Shown here piece by piece: positions 14,589 to 22,079 of a stretch of DNA of 64,000 nt. The DNA lies in the NCBI GenBank assembly GCA_041586615.1, contig JBFGZS010000008.1, forward strand, positions 1-64,000, given 5' to 3'. How positions within the stretch are numbered: position 1 is the stretch's first letter; every line of letters starts with the position of its first letter. This stretch comes from Motiliproteus sp041586615. GTDB lineage: Bacteria > Pseudomonadota > Gammaproteobacteria > Pseudomonadales > Balneatricaceae. Under the pieces are notes generated by a model, which saw nothing but the letters and a program-made list of their open reading frames with translations, did not search any database and was not told where the DNA came from. The position numbers and the translations under genes were made by a program.

Positions 14589-17246
14589 ATGGAACTGTTT
14601 TTTCTTCTGATTCTCATTCTGTTGCTGGTGGTGGCGCTGACGTCCGGTTTTCCAGTGGCCTTTGCGCTACCGGGCTCGGCTATTCTCGCCATCGCTCTGG
14701 CCGCATTGTGCGGGTATTTGTTTGCCGGAGACCCCAGTGCTTATTTTGTCGAAGGGGGGCCCGTACAGTGGTTAACCGCCGGGGTAACCAACTTTCGAAG
14801 TCTCTACTGGGATGTAGAACGGGATACGTTGATCGCCATTCCGCTGTTTATCTTTATGGGCATCATGCTGCAGCGTTCCAAAATTGCCGAAGACCTGTTA
14901 GTCGCGATGGCGCAGCTGTTCGGTCCTATCCCGGGTGGACTCGGCATCTCGGTGGTGCTGGTAGGCACGTTGTTGGCGGCCACCACCGGTATCGTCGGGG
15001 CAACGGTTATCGCGATGGGCCTGATCTCGCTGCCGGCGATGTTGCGCAACAACTACTCGAAATCCCTGGCTTGCGGCACGATCTGTGCGTCGGGAACATT
15101 GGGGCAGATCATTCCTCCCTCCATTGTCCTCATCATTCTTGCCGATCAGTTGTCCAGCGCGGCTGACCAGGCCAGCACCCTGCGTAAAACCTTGTATAAA
15201 GATGCGACCGGCGAGTTTTCTATGCCGTCGACGCTGGACATCACCTCCGCCAGTGCCGGCGATATGTTTATGGGCGCGTTGATTCCGGGCGTGGTGCTGG
15301 TCGGGCTCTATGTTGGCTACATATTGATTACCGCCTTGCTCAAGCCAGAGAAAGCGCCGCCGGTAGCGTTTGATGGGAAGTACGATCGGCATTTTGCCGT
15401 GAACATTCTGATGGCGCTGGTACCGCCACTGACGCTGATCTTTGTCGTCTTGGGTTCGATTATTCTGGGCGTGGCAACGGTTAACCAAGCGGGCGCTATC
15501 GGTGCGGTTGGTGCCTTGATCATGGGGAGTTACCGGCTGACCGAGGGGCGAGGGCGTTATTATCCGGCCATTCTTGCCATCGGTTCGACGGTTGTGCTCG
15601 GGTTGATTCTGGCCAGCCATGATTTGAATATCAAAAGCATTCAGCCCGGCGACGAGGGCGCGTTGACCGTGGCCGTTATCGCTGTCTGCACGCTACTGGC
15701 CGCTGTGCTCTGGAGCGTTTGGCGCACCTACACAATCGATGACACCCTCAACGGGGTCATGCGCGAAACCGCTAAGACCACATCGATGGTGTTTGTTATC
15801 CTGATCGGTGCCGCCATGTTGACGACGGCGTTTCGGGGCTTCGGCGGTGAAGAACTGGTCAGGGAGTTCCTGACCGGCCTGCCCGGGGGCTTCTGGACCC
15901 AATTTATCGTGGTCATGGTGGTGATCTTTCTGCTGGGCTTCTTCCTCGATTTTATTGAGATTGCGGTGGTGGTCGTGCCTATCGTAGCGCCGATTTTGCT
16001 GGCGGACCCTTCGGCCAACATCACCGCTGTCTGGTTGGGAGTGATGATCGGCCTGAATATTCAGACATCGTTTCTGACGCCGCCGTTTGGCTTCGCGCTA
16101 TTTTACCTGCGGGGCGTGGCGCCGAAAATCGTGCGTACCCTGCATATCTATAAGGGCGCGTTGGCGTTTATCGGCTTGCAGCTGCTGGCGCTGGTCATCG
16201 CGGGTAGCTTCCCCTCCATGGTCAACTACCTGCCGAATCGTACCTATCTGACCTCGGAAACCGCACCGCCACCGATTAACCCGCGCTTGCAGTCCTGTCT
16301 GGAATCTTATGTGTTCGATCTTTATGAGGCGCAATCCGGGAGCTTGCGCAGCAGTATCGAGCGGATGGCGCGTACCGATATGGCCACCTTGCCAGCCGAT
16401 GTACGTAAAACCCTGACTGCGAGCACCGATAAGGCCCTGGCGACCTTTGGTCTGGTTGATGACATCTATACGGCGCAGGCCGCGTTAACGGCCTACGAGA
16501 AGTCTTATCGGCCGTTGCATCGGCAGGTTCGCGACCTGGAGGCGGATAGGCGTGACTTAGAGGATCAGGTCCGCGCCAGCGCGCTGCAAATGGGGCGTCT
16601 GTCGCGGGACAGCGACGGTAAGGACGCGCGCCTGATCGGGATGCAGGCACATATCGATGGACTTGAAGCCGAGAAAGCCTCACTGCAGCAGCGTATCCCT
16701 GCCGAATGGGACGCGGGCCGCGCGCGTTATCTTGAGTTGGCCAAGGCGGAAAAAATGGCCCGCAACCGATACCGTAACAATGTCGACAGTGCCTATGAAC
16801 CCATTCCCGCGTTGATTCAGGAATTGATGCAAACCGAGGCGCTGGCCGCGCTTGAGTCCGATATCCGGGGCTTGTTAGGTGGCATCCATGGCCAGGATAA
16901 CGACGTGGCAATGGATAAGATTGCCGCCGTTGAAAAGGCTGTGGCAGCGGTGGCGGGCAGCCGTGAGGTAAAATCCAAGCTTTCCAAGGCACGCCGAGCG
17001 CTAAAAGGACGTAATGATAATCCCGATAAAGCCGTTCGGATGATCGAGGAGTCCCTGGATATCCTTACCGAAGAGCGGGTATGGCGCCGCCGTGCTGTAA
17101 CAGCGCTGATGCCCGAATTGAAAACCTATGAGTCGGCCATTAAGGGCTCCATCGGGCTACGCCTGCAGCCACGGTTATCCCTTGATGAGGCGAAATTCAT
17201 GGCGAGCTGTCAGTCGGACCACCGGGATATTTCATTGCATTTCTAA
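14589..17246 (+). CDS. TRAP transporter large permease (DctM) with 325-residue coiled-coil C-terminal extension
   Basis: The large subunit carries substrate with Na+ or H+. Residues 1-550 form the DctM permease: GFPVAFALPGSAIL at the N-terminus, the GTLLAATTGIVGATVIAMGLISLP and CGTICASGTLGQIIPPSIVLIIL signature segments, and the closing LNIQTSFLTPPFGFALFYLRGVAP. From about residue 560 to 885 a hydrophilic region follows that is absent from ordinary DctM proteins (about 430 residues). It is rich in charged heptads (for example LEADRRDLEDQVRASALQ and AHIDGLEAEKASLQQR), pointing to coiled coils. The reading frame is continuous with normal codon use, so this is not a frameshift artefact. AAGGG precedes ATG 14589. 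Which side of the membrane the tail occupies is undetermined. Confidence 0.93.
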   Translation: MELFFLLILILLLVVALTSGFPVAFALPGSAILAIALAALCGYLFAGDPSAYFVEGGPVQWLTAGVTNFRSLYWDVERDTLIAIPLFIFMGIMLQRSKIAEDLLVAMAQLFGPIPGGLGISVVLVGTLLAATTGIVGATVIAMGLISLPAMLRNNYSKSLACGTICASGTLGQIIPPSIVLIILADQLSSAADQASTLRKTLYKDATGEFSMPSTLDITSASAGDMFMGALIPGVVLVGLYVGYILITALLKPEKAPPVAFDGKYDRHFAVNILMALVPPLTLIFVVLGSIILGVATVNQAGAIGAVGALIMGSYRLTEGRGRYYPAILAIGSTVVLGLILASHDLNIKSIQPGDEGALTVAVIAVCTLLAAVLWSVWRTYTIDDTLNGVMRETAKTTSMVFVILIGAAMLTTAFRGFGGEELVREFLTGLPGGFWTQFIVVMVVIFLLGFFLDFIEIAVVVVPIVAPILLADPSANITAVWLGVMIGLNIQTSFLTPPFGFALFYLRGVAPKIVRTLHIYKGALAFIGLQLLALVIAGSFPSMVNYLPNRTYLTSETAPPPINPRLQSCLESYVFDLYEAQSGSLRSSIERMARTDMATLPADVRKTLTASTDKALATFGLVDDIYTAQAALTAYEKSYRPLHRQVRDLEADRRDLEDQVRASALQMGRLSRDSDGKDARLIGMQAHIDGLEAEKASLQQRIPAEWDAGRARYLELAKAEKMARNRYRNNVDSAYEPIPALIQELMQTEALAALESDIRGLLGGIHGQDNDVAMDKIAAVEKAVAAVAGSREVKSKLSKARRALKGRNDNPDKAVRMIEESLDILTEERVWRRRAVTALMPELKTYESAIKGSIGLRLQPRLSLDEAKFMASCQSDHRDISLHF

Positions 17247-17349
17247 GCCCCGGGGTTCTCAACGGCTCAACGTTCGCTGCAGCGACCAATGTTTAGGTGG
17301 CTGCAGCACGAGCGCAGGCTAATTCAGGCCTCCGTCTTCGCCCCAGGTT

Positions 17350-17444
17350 GCGGTGCATCACGCCACGTGAGACAAGGACAGACAGGCGCCGGCCTTGTCG
17401 TCATCAACAGACCGAATGGATCGGTATGCTGATGTCAGGTTAAT
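17350..17444 (-). repeat. Dispersed multi-hairpin repeat, copy D (5' part)
   Basis: Read on the minus strand this matches the first half of the family seen at 36101 and 60114: ATACCGATCCATTCGGTCTG, then GATGACGACAAGGCCGGCGC and CCTTGTCTCACGTGGC. The 3' half with the T-run hairpin is missing. It lies between the dctM stop and the EamA-type gene. Confidence 0.85.
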
Positions 17445-17462
17445 CAGTCGTTGGAGGCCCCT

Positions 17463-18392
17463 GTGTCTGATCGTCGTATCTTTTGGCTGGCGTTTCTGGG
17501 GTTGGCGTTTACCAACCTGTTTTGGGCCATTAACGCCACATTGGCACGGGGCTATACCGCAGACATTGCGCCGATCGCCATGAACCTGTTTCGCTGGTTG
17601 GGGGCATTTGTCATTTTGACGCCGTTTGCGTTGCGACCCGTGATCGGCAATTGGGGGATCATTCGGCCGAAGCTGTTTCCCCTGACAGTCCTGGCCGCAT
17701 TCAGCATCACCCTGTATAACAGCCTCCTGTATCTGGCTGCCGGATTCACCACCACCGTCAATATTACCCTGATCAATACCTTGATTCCGGTTGTGACCCT
17801 GTTGGTTGCCTGGCGTGTACTGGGTAATCGGCCGCGGTTAGTGCAGAGCCTGGGCATGCTGATCTCGATGCTGGGGGTGTTACTGATTCTGACGCGGGGA
17901 AGCCTGGGCCAGTTGTTGGCCGTGGGCTTGAGTGCTGGTGATCTCATTATGCTGGGGGCGGTAGTGTCCTGGGCGGTGTATACCGTATTGCTGAAACGGA
18001 TCGATATTCAACTGTCACCGTTAGCCCTGCTGTATCTGTTAATCCTCTTGGGCTTGCCATTATTAATGGTTGCCTACGCCATCGAAGCGTGGCTCTTTCG
18101 CTTCTATTGGCCGCCCATCGCGCATCTGGGGTTATTTTCTTACCTGTGGATATTTCCGTCGATTATTGCCTATATGTTCTGGATGCAGGGGGTGCGCCAT
18201 GTCGGTGCGGAAGGGGCGGCGTTGTCCATCAACCTGATGCCCATTTTCGGTGCAACCCTGGCCATTAGTTTTCTAGGTGAGTCTGTTCATTGGTATCACC
18301 TTGCCGGCGGATTCTGTTCGCTGTGTGGCATGGTGCTGGCGCTGCGTCCGCCGTGCTGGGCGGTGCGTATTCTGGGAAAAAAACCATACTAA
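17463..18392 (+). CDS. EamA/DMT-family transporter
   Basis: A 309-residue inner-membrane protein with ten hydrophobic helices arranged as two EamA repeats: LAFTNLFWAINATLARGY opens the first, and the second ends LGESVHWYHLAGGFCSLCGMVLALRPP. The drug/metabolite transporter superfamily exports small metabolites, but no substrate can be assigned. The start is GTG 17463 with GGAGG five bases upstream; the TTG at 17451 lies inside that ribosome-binding site. It stands alone between a repeat element and the chemotaxis operon. Confidence 0.88.
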   Translation: MSDRRIFWLAFLGLAFTNLFWAINATLARGYTADIAPIAMNLFRWLGAFVILTPFALRPVIGNWGIIRPKLFPLTVLAAFSITLYNSLLYLAAGFTTTVNITLINTLIPVVTLLVAWRVLGNRPRLVQSLGMLISMLGVLLILTRGSLGQLLAVGLSAGDLIMLGAVVSWAVYTVLLKRIDIQLSPLALLYLLILLGLPLLMVAYAIEAWLFRFYWPPIAHLGLFSYLWIFPSIIAYMFWMQGVRHVGAEGAALSINLMPIFGATLAISFLGESVHWYHLAGGFCSLCGMVLALRPPCWAVRILGKKPY

Positions 18393-18737
18393 AATAATTT
18401 TTATGCTTTTTTGATGTAAGGGCAGTGTTGTGTATTTTCCCTGTTTTGGTTTTCTATTGATCCAGATCAGCACGCGAAAAACCGAGGTTGGGTAGAGTGT
18501 CTTCGTCAGGCTTTCAGGATGAAAATGTGGTTGAACAGGGCGTTGTTTGTGGTTGTGAAAGAGGTCTCTCTTTCCGCCTTCTGGCTCCTTCGCTTTCCCG
18601 AACCCCGTGTTACCCGGGCAACCTCTTCGCGCAGGATGCGCATCTGCACATTTGAATTAAGCATTCGTACTGCTTGCCGTAATGGGTTGACTTTCACGGG
18701 TCTGCTTTTCGGCTAAGTGGTGGAAGAGAGGAGTGAT
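18393..18737 (+). other. Regulatory region upstream of the chemotaxis operon
   Basis: No gene is evident. It contains an FNR/Anr-like site TTGATCCAGATCAG (18457-18470, 9 of 10 informative positions matching TTGAT-N4-ATCAA) and a GAAAGAG-GTCT-CTCTTTC hairpin (18557-18574). No sigma-28 type element is clear. Either feature could affect the chemotaxis operon 270 bp further on; both are single-site observations. Confidence 0.35.
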
Positions 18738-19277
18738 ATGCGTAATCTTGCTGTGGCTGAGCGCGGCCCCGGGTCGCCCCCCCTGATCGATCATTTTGAT
18801 TCTGGCCTGCAGTTTTTGGCGTTTGAGCTGGCCAGCGAATATTACGCTGTCGATATTCTGCGTGTCGTAGAGATTCGCGGCTGGACGCCGGTCACCGCCA
18901 TCCCTAACACCCCATCGTTTGTCAAAGGCGTGCTGAATCTACGCGGTACCATCGTGCCGATTCTTGATCTACGCGATCGCTTTCATCTGGAATCGCGTTC
19001 TTATACCCCGACCACCGTAGTCATTGTCGTGTCTATCCAGACCGAGAGTGGAGATAAGGTCGTGGGCATGGTGGTGGATGCAGTGAGCTGTGTGATGGAT
19101 ATCCTAGAAAGCGAAATGAAACCAGCGCCTGACTTCGGGACATCGATCCACACCGAATTTATCCGCGGGTTGGCCACGGTCAATGAGCGGATGGTCATGT
19201 TGCTTGATCTGGATTGCATGCTGACCAATAGTGAAACCAAGCAGCTGGATTATGCCAGTAAGGAAGCCAAAGAATGA
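18738..19277 (+). CDS. cheW: Chemotaxis coupling protein CheW
   Basis: CheW links chemoreceptors to the CheA kinase. The 179-residue protein is a single CheW domain (about 25-165): LQFLAFELASEYYAVDILRVVEI, the receptor-contacting GVLNLRGTIVPILDLR and a later VVGMVVDAVSCVMDI. AGGAG five bases before ATG 18738 decides the start; in-frame GTG codons at 18717 and 18720 are earlier. Its stop overlaps the start of the chemoreceptor (ATGA). It is the first gene of a nine-gene chemotaxis operon. Confidence 0.95.
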   Translation: MRNLAVAERGPGSPPLIDHFDSGLQFLAFELASEYYAVDILRVVEIRGWTPVTAIPNTPSFVKGVLNLRGTIVPILDLRDRFHLESRSYTPTTVVIVVSIQTESGDKVVGMVVDAVSCVMDILESEMKPAPDFGTSIHTEFIRGLATVNERMVMLLDLDCMLTNSETKQLDYASKEAKE

Positions 19278-21271
19278 AGAATATGAAGTTGAGTCAACAG
19301 TTAGGCTGGGGGTTTGGTAGTCTGGTGGCGCTGCTGGTTATTTTATCCGCGGCGGCGATCTGGTCCATTAATGGCTCCAGCTCCGGTTTTCATCGTTATA
19401 GCAGTTCGGTCGTGAAGACCGATGGTAGCTGGGAGATGCAGGATGATCTGTCACAAGTGCAGATCAATATGATGCTGAATCTTAGTACCCATGATTCCAC
19501 GTATCTGGCGGCTGCCAAAGAGATCGAACAGGAGCTGATGGCCGATCTGCGTAAGCTGGTGGAGGAGGCCGAAACCGCCGAGTCGAAGCGGGGGTATCAG
19601 GAGACGATCGGCCTCTTAGAAGCCTATGAAAAGAGCTTTGTGCGCGTGGATGCGCTCTGGGAGAAGCGCAACAGCCTACTCAATCCGATGATCAGCCAGG
19701 GCGAGACCATGGTGGCGCTGCTGGATGAGGCTATGGGGGATTTCACCCGTGATAATAATATCCGGTTGCTGGGGCTGGCCGCGCAGGCACAAAAAGATCT
19801 GCTGTTTGGCCGTCTTCATGTCAATAAATACCTGGACGGTAACACCGAAGAGCAATATGCCGCCGGCGTGAAAGCGCTGGGTGATAGCGAGCTTGGCCAG
19901 CGGATAACCACGCTGGCGGCCCAGGTCGAGGACCCAGAGATCCAGGATGACTTTCGTCAGTTCGAAGCGGCTCGGTTGGCCTACGTTACCGGTTTGACAG
20001 CGTTGCACGGCGTATTGCTGGAGCGTAATACGGCCATCGGGGCTGCCCTGGAGGATCTGGCTCCCAAGGTGACGGCGAAGCTCGAAGCGTTTAAAAACGG
20101 TTACCGTAAAGAGCAGCTTGATATTGAGCAAGAGGTCGCAAAGATCGATCGACTGGGGTTTATCCTGATGGCGGTGCTGGCCGTTTTGGCCATTATCCTG
20201 GGTATCGCTATGACGCTCTATATTACGCGCTTGGTGCGCAAGCCGATCGGTGGCGAGCCGATGGAGATCGATAGGATGGCGCAGCAGATTGCTAAGGGTG
20301 ACCTGACCGCTGAGTTTTCCCGTACCGGTAATGAGACCGGCATCTACGCGGCGATGCGCAGTATGAACGATCAGTTGACCCGGGTGGTCAGCGAGGTCGT
20401 CACCGCATCGTCTTCGGTCAGCTCGGCGTCCAGTCAGATCGCCGCCGGCTCCCAGGATCTGTCGCAGCGCACCGAAGAGCAGGCGTCCAGCCTGGAAGAG
20501 ACCGCGGCGTCGATCGAGGAGATGGCCAGTACGGTGACAGGTAGCGCCGATAATGCGTTGGAAGCAACCAAGCTGGCCGAAGGGGCGCGCGACAATGCCG
20601 TCAAGGGGGGCGCTGTCGTGCAGGAGGCCATCAAGGCGATGGGCGATATCTCGCAGGCCTCCAATCAGATCAAAGATATTATCGAGGTGATCGAGGGGAT
20701 CACCTTCCAGACCAATCTGCTCTCCCTGAACGCCTCGGTGGAAGCCGCCAGGGCGGGCGAGCAGGGGCGTGGGTTTGCGGTGGTGGCCGCAGAGGTCGGG
20801 AAATTGGCCTCCAAGTCCGCGGATGCCGCCAAAGATATCAAGGGGCTGATTAACACGGCCGTTTCCAAGGTGGAATCGGGTGCGCTGCTGGTGAACCGTT
20901 CCGGCGAAGCGCTGAGTGAGATTATCGCTTCGGTCACCCGCGTGACCGATATCGTCAACGAGATGGCCGCGGCGGCTCAGGAACAGGCGACAGGAATCTC
21001 CCAGGTTAATAAAGCCGTGACTCAGATGGATGAGGTGACACAGCATAACTCGTCGCTGGTGGAGGAGACCGCCGCTGCGGCCGAGACACTCAAGGAACAG
21101 GCCGCGCATCTGCAGTCATTAATGGGCTTCTTTACGGTTGCGGCGGGGAGCGGTTCGGTGCCTCGATCCATGCCGGTCACAGAGCCGTCTAGCAAACAGC
21201 CGGCCCCTGCGCCGCGTAAGCCGGCGTCGAAAAAGAGCGTCACGGACGGTGATGATTGGTCTGAATTTTAA
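19274..21271 (+). CDS. Methyl-accepting chemotaxis protein with periplasmic helical sensor
   Basis: A 665-residue transmembrane receptor. TM1 is about 13-33 and TM2 about 295-319, enclosing a 260-residue all-helical sensor whose size fits the helical bimodular (HBM) type better than a simple four-helix bundle; the ligand is unknown. HAMP follows, then a cytoplasmic rod with the highly conserved tip ITFQTNLLSLNASVEAARAG (about 476-495). The last five residues, DWSEF, fit the xWxxF tether that docks CheR/CheB, reached through a Pro/Ala/Lys-rich linker. It overlaps cheW by 4 bp and is the only full receptor in the operon, so it likely feeds this CheA. Confidence 0.93.
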   Translation: MKNMKLSQQLGWGFGSLVALLVILSAAAIWSINGSSSGFHRYSSSVVKTDGSWEMQDDLSQVQINMMLNLSTHDSTYLAAAKEIEQELMADLRKLVEEAETAESKRGYQETIGLLEAYEKSFVRVDALWEKRNSLLNPMISQGETMVALLDEAMGDFTRDNNIRLLGLAAQAQKDLLFGRLHVNKYLDGNTEEQYAAGVKALGDSELGQRITTLAAQVEDPEIQDDFRQFEAARLAYVTGLTALHGVLLERNTAIGAALEDLAPKVTAKLEAFKNGYRKEQLDIEQEVAKIDRLGFILMAVLAVLAIILGIAMTLYITRLVRKPIGGEPMEIDRMAQQIAKGDLTAEFSRTGNETGIYAAMRSMNDQLTRVVSEVVTASSSVSSASSQIAAGSQDLSQRTEEQASSLEETAASIEEMASTVTGSADNALEATKLAEGARDNAVKGGAVVQEAIKAMGDISQASNQIKDIIEVIEGITFQTNLLSLNASVEAARAGEQGRGFAVVAAEVGKLASKSADAAKDIKGLINTAVSKVESGALLVNRSGEALSEIIASVTRVTDIVNEMAAAAQEQATGISQVNKAVTQMDEVTQHNSSLVEETAAAAETLKEQAAHLQSLMGFFTVAAGSGSVPRSMPVTEPSSKQPAPAPRKPASKKSVTDGDDWSEF

Positions 21272-21323
21272 CGCGTAACGAGCGGCGGGTGACCGAGGTT
21301 AGTGGCCCGCCAAGGAGCGATAG

Positions 21324-21611
21324 GTGGAGCAGTTGGCGCTGTCGGGAATGCTGGATATCACCGGCGTTGCTGAATTGAAAGAGCGATTACAGGTGGCGCT
21401 GGATGATCCTGCGCCGCTGGAGCTGGATGCGGTCGGGCTGGACTGGATCGACGCCAGCTCATTGCAGTTACTGGTGGTTTTTTTCCAGGAAGCGTTGCTG
21501 CGTAGCAAGTCGGTTTCCTGGAAAGCTGTTTCTGATGAATTGCTGGCAGCGGCGCAGCTGATGGGTCTCGAAGAGAGCCTCTGTCTGTCCGCTCCCGGCC
21601 AGGGAGGATAG
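21324..21611 (+). CDS. STAS-domain protein
   Basis: A 95-residue single STAS domain, the anti-sigma-factor-antagonist fold. The conserved loop reads DWIDASSLQLL, with Ser45/Ser46 at the usual phosphorylation position. The start is GTG 21324 after AAGGAG. It lies between the chemoreceptor and a CheY. Such small STAS proteins recur in alternative chemotaxis operons; their role there is unclear, and no partner kinase or phosphatase of the SpoIIAB/SpoIIE type is seen nearby. Confidence 0.88.
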   Translation: MEQLALSGMLDITGVAELKERLQVALDDPAPLELDAVGLDWIDASSLQLLVVFFQEALLRSKSVSWKAVSDELLAAAQLMGLEESLCLSAPGQGG

Positions 21612-21615
21612 GACG

Positions 21616-21978
21616 ATGGCAACGATTTTGGCAGTGGACGATTCTGCGTCTATCCGGCAGATGGTTTCAGTTACCTTGAAACAGGCGGGGCATACCGTGA
21701 TCGAGGCGGTGGATGGGGTGGATGGGTTGAATAAGGCGAAGAGCGCGTCGGTCAATCTGGTCCTGACCGATATCAATATGCCCCATATGAACGGTATCGA
21801 TCTGATCAAACAGATCCGGGCACTGCCGCAGTACCGTTATACCCCCATTCTGACGTTGACCACCGAATCGGGCAACGATATGAAGACTCAGGGTAAGGCT
21901 GCCGGGGCCACTGGCTGGATCGTTAAGCCGTTTAACCCCGATCAGCTGCTGGCGACTATCGGTAAAGTCTTAAGGTAG
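21616..21978 (+). CDS. cheY: CheY-type response regulator
   Basis: A 120-residue stand-alone receiver. It has the acidic pair D8/D9 in LAVDDSASIR, phosphoacceptor D52 in LVLTDINMPHMNG, the Thr switch in ILTLTTES and Lys104 in WIVKPFNPDQ. GGAGG precedes ATG 21616, four bases after the STAS gene stop. It is presumably phosphorylated by the CheA encoded 100 bp downstream and may act on the flagellar motor or another output. A CheZ gene is absent from the operon, so how it is dephosphorylated is open (see the last gene of the operon). Confidence 0.95.
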   Translation: MATILAVDDSASIRQMVSVTLKQAGHTVIEAVDGVDGLNKAKSASVNLVLTDINMPHMNGIDLIKQIRALPQYRYTPILTLTTESGNDMKTQGKAAGATGWIVKPFNPDQLLATIGKVLR

Positions 21979-22079
21979 CTTTACCGGGAGGCAGTCAGGT
22001 GCAAAGCGTGCGGTATTACAGTGTACTGGTGCGTGTTTACGACCGGTGTTGACGGTGGGCGCAGGAGATTGAGGCAGGT

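Noticed and set aside
19676..21109. Long minus-strand open frame (477 codons) opposite the chemoreceptor gene
   Set aside because: It is antisense to an unmistakable receptor gene, has no family features or ribosome-binding site, and arises from codon bias of the real gene.
22010..22035. Similarity of TTACAGTGTACTGGT before cheA to the direct repeat near the 5S gene
   Set aside because: Only about 12 of 14 bases match over a short stretch, with no flanking similarity; chance level.
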